Notes: generated from the sequence alone by a model not told the origin. Numbered from the stretch's first letter, positions 27,710 to 37,856 are shown. The stretch: DNA of 52,788 nt from Candidatus Uhrbacteria bacterium (GCA_016206175.1 JACQSB010000002.1:1-52788), one strand, 5' to 3'. Translations and numbers: made by a program.

Positions 27710-28945
27710 TTACCCGATCTTACTCAATGCTTCAATGCCAGGCAGAGTTCCTTTTTCCATGAACTCCAACATTGCCGCGCCGCCCGTAGAGATATGCGTG
27801 ATTTTATCTAAGTATTCCTTTTTCGATATTGCTGCCAGCGTATCGCCGCCACCCACCACTGATGTTGCTTCCGTGTTCTCTGTAATCGCATAATAAGTAA
27901 AATCTGTTCCTCTCCGATATTGCGGGTTTTCAAAATATCCCACAGGGCCATTCCAAACAATTGTTTTTGCTTTGCTGATGAGCGCTCCGTATTTTGCCTG
28001 GCTTTCCGGACCAAGATCAAGGATTTGATCTTGCTTTGTGAGTTCGGTGATTCGTTTGATCGCGCTTGCGTTTTCAGTATTCTTCGGATCGCCGACAGCG
28101 ACATCCGACGGCAAGATCACTGCGGTATTTTTTTGTGCTGCCAAGAAAAGAAGCCGTCGTGCGTGTTCGATGCGTTCGTACTCGCAGAAGCTTTTCCCCA
28201 CTTCATATCCCTGCGCGGCAAGGAACGTATTTGCCAGTCCGCCGCCGATCAGAAGGTAATCCGCAAGCTCGAGCAGTTTGCCGATGAGCGCAATCTTCGT
28301 GGCAATCTTTGCGCCACCGATGATTGCGACAAACGGTTTTTTCGGCTGCTCTAATAAATGCCCGATCATCTCAACTTCTCGTTTCAGGAGCAATCCGCCA
28401 TAGGAAGGAAGATACTGCGGAATGCCGACGACCGACGCGTCAGTGCGGTGGCTCACGCCGAACGCATCATTGACATACACTTGCGCAAGCGATGCAAGCT
28501 TGCGCGCAAAATCAGGATCATTTTTCTTTTCTTCATTATAGAAACGAATGTTTTCTAACAAGAGCACTTCGTCGGCAGCTTGGTCTTTCGGATATTCTTT
28601 GCGAGATGCTTTCCCTGTTTCACTGCTTTTATCGACTACTAGATCGGTAAGAAAGTCATTGACGAGCCGGACAGAATGCCCCGGTAAGTATTGCTGTAAT
28701 TTGTCCGCAACAACTTGAAGAGAATACGTTTTATCGCGTCCTTCGGGCCTTCCGAGGTGAGAGATAATGATAAGGCGGTTATTGTTTTTCAGCAGGTGCG
28801 TAATTGTGCCAAGCGATTGTTGGATACGCGTATCATCCGCAATCGCGGAGCTTGCGTCGAGCGACACATTAAAATCAACGCGTAGCAGCACTTTCTTGTT
28901 TTTTATCTCCACACTGTCAATATATTCAATTTTCGATCGAGGCAT
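27710..28945 (-). CDS. pgk: phosphoglycerate kinase
   Basis: KVLLRVDFNVSLD, IISHLGRPEG, LLLENIRFY, FVAIIGGAKIATKI, WNGPVGYFE, VGGGDTLAAI. Confidence 0.97.
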   Translation of the reverse strand: MPRSKIEYIDSVEIKNKKVLLRVDFNVSLDASSAIADDTRIQQSLGTITHLLKNNNRLIIISHLGRPEGRDKTYSLQVVADKLQQYLPGHSVRLVNDFLTDLVVDKSSETGKASRKEYPKDQAADEVLLLENIRFYNEEKKNDPDFARKLASLAQVYVNDAFGVSHRTDASVVGIPQYLPSYGGLLLKREVEMIGHLLEQPKKPFVAIIGGAKIATKIALIGKLLELADYLLIGGGLANTFLAAQGYEVGKSFCEYERIEHARRLLFLAAQKNTAVILPSDVAVGDPKNTENASAIKRITELTKQDQILDLGPESQAKYGALISKAKTIVWNGPVGYFENPQYRRGTDFTYYAITENTEATSVVGGGDTLAAISKKEYLDKITHISTGGAAMLEFMEKGTLPGIEALSKIG

Positions 28946-28960
28946 ACGAGAGAAGAATTA

Positions 28961-29797
28961 TTAATTTTTCCATTCTTGCACTGCTTGTTTATAGCTTTCC
29001 GGATCGCCGACATCAAACCATTGTCCGGCAAATAGATATCCTCCAAGCTTTCGGTCCTTTGCCAGTTTTGGAAATACATCCCGCTCTAATCGCCTTGCGT
29101 GTGCAGGAATGGCATCAAAGATTTTTGGCTCACAGATTGCAATGCCTGCGTTGATTACTTTGGAGAGATCTTTGCGGTGGTCGGGTTTTTCGAGAAAAGA
29201 ATAAATCTTGCTTCCTTGTACTCGCACCACACCCCAAGAGGACGACTTGGTGACGGATGTCAGCGCGAGGGTTGCAACGCCGTTGTTTGCGATATGAAAA
29301 TCAAACATATCGTCAAAGTCGATGCGTGCCAGCACGTCGGCATAATACAGGACGAATGGCCCGCTGGACAACAATTTCTTCGCTTGTCGCACCGGCGTTG
29401 CGGTGCCGACTTCTGATGTGCCTTGTTCGAGATACGTGATCTTTACGCCGTAGCGGCTACCATCCCCAACGTGTTCACGTATTTTTTCGCCGTGATAACC
29501 GATCGAAAGGATGATCGAGCGAATGTCATGGCGCCGGAGATTTTCAATGATATGGTCTAATACCGGTCTGCCGTTTACCGGGATTAGGCACTTTGGCATC
29601 TCATAGGTGAAGGGGCGCATTTTTACCCCCTCTCCGCCGGCGAGAATCAATGCCTTGCGCAAACGAGGACCGAAATAGCGAGTAAGGACATACTCGATGG
29701 CGTGCGAGCGGTTGCGAATGCGCGTACCGTCGATATATTCATCGAGCTTACGTAAAATGTCTTTGTTTAGGGTGATCGTCAGTCTTCCTCGATCCAT
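28961..29797 (-). CDS. NDP-sugar nucleotidyltransferase with N-terminal ribbon-helix-helix domain
   Basis: N-term RLTITLNKDILRKLDEYIDGTRIRNRSHAIEYVLTRYF (RHH), then ALILAGGEGVKMRPFTYEMPKCLIPVNGRPVLDHIIENL. Confidence 0.88.
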   Translation of the reverse strand: MDRGRLTITLNKDILRKLDEYIDGTRIRNRSHAIEYVLTRYFGPRLRKALILAGGEGVKMRPFTYEMPKCLIPVNGRPVLDHIIENLRRHDIRSIILSIGYHGEKIREHVGDGSRYGVKITYLEQGTSEVGTATPVRQAKKLLSSGPFVLYYADVLARIDFDDMFDFHIANNGVATLALTSVTKSSSWGVVRVQGSKIYSFLEKPDHRKDLSKVINAGIAICEPKIFDAIPAHARRLERDVFPKLAKDRKLGGYLFAGQWFDVGDPESYKQAVQEWKN

Positions 29798-29821
29798 AGG
29801 GATTTCGGCAAATTATTCTTG

Positions 29822-29853
29822 ATCATACTATATCATACGAAAGTATGGGTCAA
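29822..29853 (-). promoter_or_regulatory. promoter/operator region of the RHH-nucleotidyltransferase gene
   Basis: ATCATAC at 29822 and 29832 (10-bp phase) plus inverted GTATG at 29843; reverse-strand TTGACC at 29853-29848 and -10-like TATAGT/TAGTAT. Confidence 0.5.
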
Positions 29854-29877
29854 GAAGCTCTTGTGGACAATATATCC

Positions 29878-29906
29878 TTGCCCCGTATCTTTTCACAGAG
29901 TACAAT
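29878..29906 (+). promoter_or_regulatory. sigma70-like promoter for the aminotransferase (TTGCCC-N17-TACAAT)
   Basis: -10 ends 6 nt before ATG 29913. Confidence 0.65.
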
Positions 29907-29912
29907 AACCCC

Positions 29913-31124
29913 ATGTCTCGACACCTCGCAGATTACTATTCTCGCTCTGTATCGATCACCCGCGCGTTGGATTGTTTCGTCTTTGACAGATCGGGGAAGA
30001 AATATCTCGACTGCATTGCCGGCTGGTGCGTCGGTACTGTCGGTTGGGGTAATGCCGAAGTGCGTGATGCGATCGTACAGGAAGCGGCGGAAGGAAGGTA
30101 TGTACCTCCGCTTTTTCGTTTTGAAAAACAGGAGGAATTCGCGACGCTACTTTGCAGGCTCGCGCCGCATAAAAAATTAATCAGAGCGTTTCGCTGCACA
30201 TCCGGTTCCGAGGCTGTCGAGTTTGCGATCAAATGCGCACGTGCCACAACGCGGAAAAGCAACATTGTTTCCATTGACGGCGTATATCACGGCCATACTT
30301 ACGGCGCGGCTGCTGTCGGTGAGGCATGCGGCAGAAACTCTGCAATGGCTCCCTGCCCCCCAGGCTTTTTGAAACTGCCGCTCCCTCATCCATTGCACGG
30401 TCCGAGCGAGGATGCTGTTATAGAAGAATTCGCAAAACTTGTTCAGAGCACTGCCGACATAGCCGCTTTTATGAGTGAACCTGTTTGGACCAATGCCGGC
30501 GCAATCGTGCCGTCATCTTCTTTTTACCCGAGGATCGAACGCATTTGCCGCAAGAATAACATCCTTTTTATCATGGACGAGGTTGCTACCGGCTTCGGGC
30601 ATTGCGGTACGCTTTTTGCAAGTGAGTTATGGGGTCTGCAGCCAGATATCCTCTGTCTCGGCAAAGGGATTAGCGGCGGGTATGGGACCATTGCGGCAAC
30701 TCTCGTCACAGAGTCAGTATTCCGTAAAAGCAGATCGATCCCTTCGTACTCAACTTTTGGCTGGGTGCCGCTCGACATGGCGGCCGCGCGAGCAAATATC
30801 GAAATCATTGTTCGTGAAAAATTATGGAAGAACGCTTCTGATGTCGGTGCCTATTTTCTCGAACAGCTTCGCGCAGCGTTTTTATCCCATCCGTGCGTTG
30901 GTGATATTCGCGGCATCGGGCTTGTCCTTGGTATCGAGATTGTGAAAAATAAAAAAAAGAACACACCGGATAAGATCCGAGCATTCCTCATACAGCGCGC
31001 ATGTGAAAAAAGAGGACTCCTCCTTGAGACCATTGATGGCGTACTCTTTTTGACTCCCCCTCTGATCTTTAGCCGTGCTCATGCCGACGAAGCAGTCAGT
31101 ATTCTGAAGAAAGTGCTGCGATGA
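29913..31124 (+). CDS. class III PLP-dependent aminotransferase
   Basis: SGSEAVEFAIKCAR, VYHGHTYGA, LFIMDEVATGFG, PDILCLGKGISGGYG. Confidence 0.92.
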   Translation: MSRHLADYYSRSVSITRALDCFVFDRSGKKYLDCIAGWCVGTVGWGNAEVRDAIVQEAAEGRYVPPLFRFEKQEEFATLLCRLAPHKKLIRAFRCTSGSEAVEFAIKCARATTRKSNIVSIDGVYHGHTYGAAAVGEACGRNSAMAPCPPGFLKLPLPHPLHGPSEDAVIEEFAKLVQSTADIAAFMSEPVWTNAGAIVPSSSFYPRIERICRKNNILFIMDEVATGFGHCGTLFASELWGLQPDILCLGKGISGGYGTIAATLVTESVFRKSRSIPSYSTFGWVPLDMAAARANIEIIVREKLWKNASDVGAYFLEQLRAAFLSHPCVGDIRGIGLVLGIEIVKNKKKNTPDKIRAFLIQRACEKRGLLLETIDGVLFLTPPLIFSRAHADEAVSILKKVLR

Positions 31125-31777
31125 TTTTGTTTCCTATGCTTTTTTACGATCGGCGCGATGCCGCAAACAAATTAGCGGAGGCGCTAAAAAAATACGAAGG
31201 CAAACAAAATACGATTGTTGTCGCGTTGCCTCGCGGCGGAGTAGTGCTCGGTCGCATCGTTGCTGATGCCTTGCATGTTCCTCTTGATATCGTTGTGCCA
31301 CGCAAGATCGGGTACCCCGGCAATGAAGAATACGCTATTGGCGCACTGACCGAGACGGGTGATATCATCTGGAACGAAGAAGAACGTGCGCATGCCAACA
31401 AAGCAGAGCTTGAAAAAATTGTGGAGCGAGAGAAAAAAGAAGCACAACGTCGGCTATCGAAATATCGCGCTGGCATGCCAGATCGAAACTTTACGGGCAA
31501 GACGTTGATCATCGTTGATGACGGCATCGCGACTGGCTTAACCATGTTTGCTGCGATTAAAAGTGTCCGCACGCTTGGCGCTGCACATATCATTGTAGCG
31601 ATTCCGGGCGGACCGGCAGATACGGTTGAGAAGTTGAGGGAAGAAAAAGACATTGATGACGTTATTGTATTAGAAATTCCTTCATTGTTTTTTGCGGTCG
31701 GAGGGCTGTATCAGGAGTTTGGCCAAGTTGAAGATGAAGAGGTTATTAAGTTTATGAAAATAGCAACTAACAAATAA
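31121..31777 (+). CDS. phosphoribosyltransferase family protein
   Basis: VVALPRGGVVLGRIVADAL, DIVVPRKIGYPGNEEYAIGA, LIIVDDGIATGLTM. Confidence 0.9.
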   Translation: MILFPMLFYDRRDAANKLAEALKKYEGKQNTIVVALPRGGVVLGRIVADALHVPLDIVVPRKIGYPGNEEYAIGALTETGDIIWNEEERAHANKAELEKIVEREKKEAQRRLSKYRAGMPDRNFTGKTLIIVDDGIATGLTMFAAIKSVRTLGAAHIIVAIPGGPADTVEKLREEKDIDDVIVLEIPSLFFAVGGLYQEFGQVEDEEVIKFMKIATNK

Positions 31778-31809
31778 CACATGAAGCGAATCGTCATTCA
31801 CGGACCTGT

Positions 31810-32733
31810 ATGGTAAAAACCCTTGTATACACACTTCCGGATCCAACATCATGCGAGCAGTACATTCGCGATCAACTCGCATCTCCTGATTCTCCTTCGG
31901 CATTATGGAAGATGTTTCCAAACGGCGAACATTATGTGCGTCTGCCGCTGGTAGAGAAAGAAGTGGTAATAGTTGGCCGTACTTGGGGCGCGAGCGATAA
32001 TCTTTTTAAAACGCTGCTTTTAGTCCATGCGGCGAAACGGAACGGCGCGAAGCGCATCATTCTTGTCTTAACGTATTACGCATATTCCCGGCAAGACAGA
32101 ATGCGGCTTGAGGGCGAGCCGCTTTCAGGTTGGCTCGTTGCACACATATGCGCACAAGCCGGTGCGAGTGAGGTTATTACGATGGACCTCCATAGCAGGC
32201 GCGTGCAAGAAGAAAGCCCCATCCCTATCATCAGCGTTCCCTTCATCCAAGAACTCGCGCGGGCGTTTTGCGATGCGGAGCCTTCATTTGGGGATGTGAC
32301 AGTCGTTGCCCCTGATAAAGGAGCAAAAGATCACGCAAATGAATTTGCAAATTATTTGAAAGCAGGCAAGGAATGTATTTGGATCGAAAAAGAGCGGGAT
32401 CCGATAACCGGAGCAGTGCGTCAAGGCATTGTTCATGGTCTTGCTCACAACGGCCGAGCAGTATTGCTCGATGATATGCTTGATACCGGAGGCACGATCG
32501 CAGCGTCAGTGAATACGTTACGAGAACGCGGTTTTCATACCGTCTCTCTTTGCGTTACGCACCCCATTTTCTCCGGTGAAGCTCCTGCCCGGATGAGTAA
32601 GCTTGGTTTTTCGCACATCATTGTTTCAGACACTCTACCCCTCTCTGATGCCGCCGCTCACCTGCCAGGCATCCATGTCGTGCCAGCAGGTCCGAAACTT
32701 TGCGAAGTTATCTCCCGATCCCTTCGTAGGTAA
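31810..32733 (+). CDS. prs: ribose-phosphate pyrophosphokinase
   Basis: FPNGEHYVRL, LTYYAYSRQDR, ITMDLHS, VVAPDKGAKDHA, AVLLDDMLDTGGTI. Confidence 0.93.
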   Translation: MVKTLVYTLPDPTSCEQYIRDQLASPDSPSALWKMFPNGEHYVRLPLVEKEVVIVGRTWGASDNLFKTLLLVHAAKRNGAKRIILVLTYYAYSRQDRMRLEGEPLSGWLVAHICAQAGASEVITMDLHSRRVQEESPIPIISVPFIQELARAFCDAEPSFGDVTVVAPDKGAKDHANEFANYLKAGKECIWIEKERDPITGAVRQGIVHGLAHNGRAVLLDDMLDTGGTIAASVNTLRERGFHTVSLCVTHPIFSGEAPARMSKLGFSHIIVSDTLPLSDAAAHLPGIHVVPAGPKLCEVISRSLRR

Positions 32734-34012
32734 ATCCTGCCGCTTCGGCTGCGTTTCGCTCCAGCATATTCATGCCGTCAACGATCAATACTCCTGTTGT
32801 GATTGATCGTATTTCTTTGAGGCTCATTGCCTGAAATTCATCCCAGGCAGTGAGAAGCAAAAGCGCGTCTGCACCGCGCGCTGCATCATGGAGAGATGTA
32901 ACAAACGTAACCTCACCTGATCGAGAAAACATTTTTTTGAATGGTTCATTTGCTACCGGATCATAAGCAGTGATACGCGCACCATGATCGAGGAGTTCAT
33001 GAATGATGCGCAGCGCAGGCGCGCTACGTACATCATCTGTCATTGGTTTGAACGCCAATCCTAATACGGCGATGCGCGCCCCATGCAAGTTTTTCAAGTG
33101 TTTTTGCAGCTTTGTGATGACAATACGGTAGCGCAGATCATTGACGGTACTTAATGCTTTGATGATTTTGAACTCGTACCCATGTTCTTCCCCGCTCAAG
33201 GCTAGCGCTTTGACATCTTTTCCAAAACAACTTCCCCCGTATCCGATACCAGCACGCAAAAAGTGAGAGCCGATCCGTTTATCCAGTCCAATCGCATGTG
33301 CTACTTGTTTGACATCTGCTCCTACTAATTCGCAAAAGTCAGCGATTTCATTGATAAAAGAAATCCGAAGAGCAAGCATGGAATTTGCAGCGTATTTCGT
33401 CAGTTCTGCCGTAGCGATGTTTGTTGCGATAAAAGGAACGCCATCTTCAATCAGCGGGCGGTAGAGTGCGCGTAATCGTTGTTCTGCTTCAGGATGGTCA
33501 ACGCCCACTACAATGCGGTCAGGATGCAAGAAATCCTCTACAGCCGTTCCTTCTTTGAGAAATTCAGGATTCGTTGCGACGTAAAATTGATCGTCTCCGC
33601 GCGCTTTGCTGATCGTCTCGCGGATTTTTTCGATGGTGCCGACCGGAGCAGTTGATTTGTTGATGAAAAGCGTGCCGGTAGCACAAAGAGGAGCAACGGT
33701 TTTTGCGGCATTCAATAGATAGGTGAGATTTGCTTTTCCATACTCGCCTTCCGGAGTGTTGACGGCGAAAAATACTGCTTCGGCATCTTTTACCGCATCT
33801 TTGATGTCAGTGGTGAATCGGATGCGCCCCTTCGAGAGGTTCTCTTTCAGAAGATCTTCAAGGCCAAGCTCATAGATGGGGCAGATGCCGCGCGCAAGCT
33901 TTTCAATTTTTGCAGGGTCGATATCGGCACACACTACCGAGTTGCCGAAATGGGCAAATCCTACTCCGGCAGTGAGGCCCACATACCCGCTTCCGATTAT
34001 TGCAATTCGCAT
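32708..34012 (-). CDS. UDP-glucose/GDP-mannose dehydrogenase family protein
   Basis: MRIAIIGSGYVGLTAGVGFA, FINKSTAPVGT, GIGYGGSCFGKDVKAL, AVLGLAFKPMTDDVRSAPAL. Confidence 0.95.
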   Translation of the reverse strand: MRIAIIGSGYVGLTAGVGFAHFGNSVVCADIDPAKIEKLARGICPIYELGLEDLLKENLSKGRIRFTTDIKDAVKDAEAVFFAVNTPEGEYGKANLTYLLNAAKTVAPLCATGTLFINKSTAPVGTIEKIRETISKARGDDQFYVATNPEFLKEGTAVEDFLHPDRIVVGVDHPEAEQRLRALYRPLIEDGVPFIATNIATAELTKYAANSMLALRISFINEIADFCELVGADVKQVAHAIGLDKRIGSHFLRAGIGYGGSCFGKDVKALALSGEEHGYEFKIIKALSTVNDLRYRIVITKLQKHLKNLHGARIAVLGLAFKPMTDDVRSAPALRIIHELLDHGARITAYDPVANEPFKKMFSRSGEVTFVTSLHDAARGADALLLLTAWDEFQAMSLKEIRSITTGVLIVDGMNMLERNAAEAAGFTYEGIGR

Positions 34013-34034
34013 AAGATAAATAGAGTTTCAACAA

Positions 34035-34063
34035 ATCGTATCACAGGGGATTCTTTTGTACAA
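34035..34063 (-). promoter_or_regulatory. sigma70-like promoter for the sugar dehydrogenase (TTGTAC-N17-TACGAT)
   Basis: Reverse strand, about 22 nt upstream of ATG 34012. Confidence 0.5.
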
Positions 34064-34159
34064 TAACACAGTTTCTCCTCTTGTATTTCCTCTGTTTCCA
34101 TGATAAAATCTCATCATCCAGTTTGAAGCAACCAGCATCTGTTTCTTAACATCTATGTT

Positions 34160-34786
34160 ATGATCTTTCAGTGGTATGGCCACGCCTGTTTTCGCCTTCA
34201 AGCAAATGGGCAAGACGCCACAATTTTGATCGATCCGTATGACGCCAGTATTGGATGGAAATTACCGCGCATTTCGGCAGATATTGTGCTTGTTTCGACT
34301 GACATAAAGGAACATTCTGCCATTGATACCGTGAAAAAGACGGGAGATGCGGAGCCGTTCATCATCAAAGAGGCGGGTGAGTATGAAGTGCGGGGAGTAT
34401 TATTGCACGCGCTGCCAGTGGGGAACACACGCATTTTTGTCATTCGCGCAGATGACATGGCTATCTTGCACTGCGGCACATTGAATCGGAGTTTTACTGA
34501 AGAGGAACTCGACAGCATTGGCCGCGTTGATATCCTTATTGTTCCGGTAGGCGGCGGAGCGGTGCTCGATGCGCGGAAAGCTTCAGACCTTGTTAATGAG
34601 CTCGAGCCGCGGGTGGTCATTCCCATGCAGTATCGTCTCGCCGGTTTGAAAAAGACAGCAGATCCTCTTGATCCGTTTCTCAAGGAGCTCGGCATGAAGC
34701 GTCCCGAAGCAGTTGATAAATTCAAAATATTGAAGAAAGACCTGCCAGCGGAAGATATGCTTTTGGTCGAGTGTAAACCTGTTTAG
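34160..34786 (+). CDS. metallo-beta-lactamase-fold protein (UlaG-like), degenerate metal motif
   Basis: MIFQWYGHACFRLQ...ATILIDPYDASIGWK...VLVSTDIKEHSA in place of SHxHxDH. Confidence 0.75.
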   Translation: MIFQWYGHACFRLQANGQDATILIDPYDASIGWKLPRISADIVLVSTDIKEHSAIDTVKKTGDAEPFIIKEAGEYEVRGVLLHALPVGNTRIFVIRADDMAILHCGTLNRSFTEEELDSIGRVDILIVPVGGGAVLDARKASDLVNELEPRVVIPMQYRLAGLKKTADPLDPFLKELGMKRPEAVDKFKILKKDLPAEDMLLVECKPV

Positions 34787-34797
34787 CGCGTTATGCC

Positions 34798-35172
34798 ATG
34801 CAAGATTCACCAGAGAAACGCGCGAAGGCAGTAAAAATCATTGTCGGCATTTGTTTTGCATTGATTCTTGTCGCATATCTTCCGCTCGCATTTGGCCGCA
34901 TAAAGGCACTGTTTCATTCATTGGGTCAGGCGAGCGCAACAGCAGAAGAACGCACGCAGCAGTTGTGGGGCGGAGGCGTAAGTGAAAAATTCAAGGCGGC
35001 AGCGCAACGGACGCAGGAACAGTGGAGTGCGTTTCAGGAATTTCAAGCAAATCAAAAACAATCGCAGAGCGATGAAACTTCACCGAATGAAATCATAGAA
35101 TTCACACAAGAAGTGCAACGCGCGGTAGCTGATCAGACAGCCAGCAGTTCCGCGACGTCCACTCAACACTAG
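34798..35172 (+). CDS. hypothetical single-pass membrane protein
   Basis: One TM segment ([19 protein letters not shown]) then charged/Q-rich tail. Confidence 0.6.
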   Translation: MQDSPEKRAKAVKIIVGICFALILVAYLPLAFGRIKALFHSLGQASATAEERTQQLWGGGVSEKFKAAAQRTQEQWSAFQEFQANQKQSQSDETSPNEIIEFTQEVQRAVADQTASSSATSTQH

Positions 35173-35185
35173 CGCCCTTTATAGT

Positions 35186-37699
35186 ATGAAAAAAAAGCCA
35201 ATCAATAAAAAAAATTCGTCGGGTCAGGAAGAAGAAAAGCAGCCTGAAATTGTTGCGACCGGCAAAATCATCCCCGCCAACATTGTAGATGAGATGCAGG
35301 AGGCGTATCTCGACTACGCTATGTCTGTAATTGTTTCCCGCGCATTGCCCGACGTTCGTGATGGGCTTAAGCCTGTCCATCGCCGTATTTTGTATGCGAT
35401 GTGGGATATGGGACTGAAAGCGGGTGCGAAATTCCGCAAGTCAGCAACCGTGATCGGAGATGTGCTTGGCCGTTTTCATCCGCACGGCGATACACCGGTC
35501 TATGACGCGCTGGTGCGCATGGCGCAGGATTTTTCGATGCGCTATCCACTCGTGCATGGCCAAGGAAACTTTGGAAGCGTTGATGGTGACTCCCCTGCCG
35601 CCTATCGCTACACAGAGGCAAAGCTTGCACGCATTTCCGAAGAGCTCCTCTATGACATCGAACGCGAGACAGTTGATTTTGTTCCCAACTACGATGGTAC
35701 GCACAAGGAGCCGGTTGTCCTTCCGTCAAAGCTTCCTAACCTTCTGCTCAACGGGACCGTCGGCATTGCGGTTGGCATGGCGACAAATATCCCCCCGCAC
35801 AATGTCGGTGAGCTCTGCGATGCAGTGATTCACCTGATTGATAACCCTCATGCGAGCGTTGACGACCTTCTCGAATTTGTGAAGGGACCGGACTTTCCTA
35901 CGGGAGGAATCATCTATGATATAAAAGCATTGCAGCAAGCGTACACTATGGGCCGTGGCGGCATTGTCATGCGTTCGCGCGCCGAGATCGTCGAGACGAA
36001 AAACAACATGTTTCAGATCGTGGTGACCGAGATCCCCTATCAAGTCAATAAGGCGAATGTATTGGAAAAAATAGCGGAATTGGTGCAAACCAAAAAAATC
36101 GAGGGAATCAGAGATTTGCGCGACGAGTCAAACAAAGATGGCATTCGAATGGTGATCGAATTAAAAAAAGACGCGTATCCAAAAAAGATTCTCAACCAAC
36201 TGTATAAATCGACGCAACTGCAAGACACGTTCCATTTTAACATGGTGGCGCTCGTAGATGGTATCCAACCGCGCACACTGAATCTTAAAACCGTTCTTGA
36301 GGAGTTTATCAAGCATCGCGAGAACGTGGTGCGCCGCCGCGCTGAATATGACCTAGCCCGCGCGAAAGATCGTGCGCATATATTGGAGGGTTTGAAAATC
36401 GCATTGGATTCGATTGATGCTGTCATTAAAACAATCAAACAGTCACGCGATAAAGATGAAGCGCGCGTGAACCTCATGAAAAAGTTTAAGCTCTCCGAGC
36501 GGCAGGCGGTTGCGATTCTGGAGATGCGCCTCCAGCAGCTTGCCAACCTCGAACGCCTCAAAATCGAGCAAGAGCTGAAAGAAAAGCGTGCGCTCATTCG
36601 TGAACTGGAAGCATTGCTTGCTTCAGTGAAAAAAATCCGTGGCGTGGTGCGGGACGAGACCATAGCCCAAAAAGAACAGTATCACGATGAACGGCGTACG
36701 CAGATCGTGAAAGGCGCAGTGGGTAAGTTTGAACAAGAAGATTTGATACCGAATGAATCGACGATCGTAGTGATAACGCGCGATGGCTACATCAAGCGTC
36801 TGCCACCCGATACGTTCCGTACGCAGGAGCGCGGCGGCAAAGGCGTGCTCGGATTGACGACAAAAGAGGAAGATACTGTCGAGCATCTCTTTGGCTGCAT
36901 GACACACAATGATCTGCTGTTCTTTACGACGCGCGGGCGCGTATTCCAGTTGAAAGCGTATGACATACCGCTTGCATCGCGTACTGCCAAAGGCCAAGCG
37001 ATCGTAAACTTTCTCCAGCTTTCGCAAAATGAAAAAATTACTGCCGTGCTTTCGCTTGCCGGTCTGACGAAATACAAGTATCTCATGTCGGTGACGCGCA
37101 ATGGGCTCATCAAAAAGACTGACATTGAAGATTTCAAGTCCGTGCGGCGCTCCGGTTTAATCGCTGTCACGCTCAAAGGAGATGATGCGCTTGAGTGGGT
37201 GCGGCCGACATCCGGCAAGGACGAAGTGTTGCTCGTCACAGCGCAAGGACAGGCGATCCGCTTTAAGGAAACTGACGTACGCCCTATGGGCCGTGTCGCT
37301 GCCGGCGTACGTGCGATCCGTCTCAAGCGCGATGATGTTGTTGTCGGCATGGACTTGCTTCCCGGATCGCAAAAAGATGCCCATGTGCTTATAGTGATGG
37401 AAAACGGGTACGGCAAGCGTTCGAGCGTCAAGAGTTACAAGACGCAAGCTCGCGGCGGAAGCGGTTTAAAGACCGCAAAGGTTACCCCGAAGACCGGGAA
37501 GATTGTCATGGGTAAGGTTGTTGACATGACCAATCTGCCCGAAGGCGAAAAAGGCGATATGCTTATCATCTCTGAAAAAGGGCAAGTGATCCGCATCACC
37601 TTAAAAGGGGTTTCCGTACTCGGCCGCGCAACGCAAGGCGTACGGCTCATGCGATTCAAAGAAGACGGCGATAAGGTTGCGTCCGTGACATTGATTTAA
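35186..37699 (+). CDS. gyrA: DNA gyrase subunit A
   Basis: [82 protein letters not shown]; GyrA-box-like QERGGKGV. Confidence 0.98.
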   Translation: MKKKPINKKNSSGQEEEKQPEIVATGKIIPANIVDEMQEAYLDYAMSVIVSRALPDVRDGLKPVHRRILYAMWDMGLKAGAKFRKSATVIGDVLGRFHPHGDTPVYDALVRMAQDFSMRYPLVHGQGNFGSVDGDSPAAYRYTEAKLARISEELLYDIERETVDFVPNYDGTHKEPVVLPSKLPNLLLNGTVGIAVGMATNIPPHNVGELCDAVIHLIDNPHASVDDLLEFVKGPDFPTGGIIYDIKALQQAYTMGRGGIVMRSRAEIVETKNNMFQIVVTEIPYQVNKANVLEKIAELVQTKKIEGIRDLRDESNKDGIRMVIELKKDAYPKKILNQLYKSTQLQDTFHFNMVALVDGIQPRTLNLKTVLEEFIKHRENVVRRRAEYDLARAKDRAHILEGLKIALDSIDAVIKTIKQSRDKDEARVNLMKKFKLSERQAVAILEMRLQQLANLERLKIEQELKEKRALIRELEALLASVKKIRGVVRDETIAQKEQYHDERRTQIVKGAVGKFEQEDLIPNESTIVVITRDGYIKRLPPDTFRTQERGGKGVLGLTTKEEDTVEHLFGCMTHNDLLFFTTRGRVFQLKAYDIPLASRTAKGQAIVNFLQLSQNEKITAVLSLAGLTKYKYLMSVTRNGLIKKTDIEDFKSVRRSGLIAVTLKGDDALEWVRPTSGKDEVLLVTAQGQAIRFKETDVRPMGRVAAGVRAIRLKRDDVVVGMDLLPGSQKDAHVLIVMENGYGKRSSVKSYKTQARGGSGLKTAKVTPKTGKIVMGKVVDMTNLPEGEKGDMLIISEKGQVIRITLKGVSVLGRATQGVRLMRFKEDGDKVASVTLI

Positions 37700-37715
37700 C
37701 CAAATCCGCCATAGC

Positions 37716-37814
37716 ATGGATCGCCGTGCGCACGCGATGCTCGCGACTGTTCCTCTTTCGGGATGGAGAGCATTTGAGCGGCGGTTGGCGATCAAAGCAA
37801 AAGCGCTAGAGTGA
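37716..37814 (+). CDS. possible small ORF, 32 aa (MDRRAHAMLATVPLSGWRAFERRLAIKAKALE)
   Basis: ATG to TGA ORF in the gyrA-otsB gap; below the track length cut-off. Confidence 0.25.
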   Translation: MDRRAHAMLATVPLSGWRAFERRLAIKAKALE

Positions 37815-37856
37815 TTCTACAATTGGACATATCTAAGTATACAGTTCGTTTCCTCT

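Noticed and set aside
36040-36663. 207-aa reverse ORF inside gyrA (also 36787..37431)
   Set aside because: Ser/Arg-rich shadow ORF antisense to a clearly coding gyrA.
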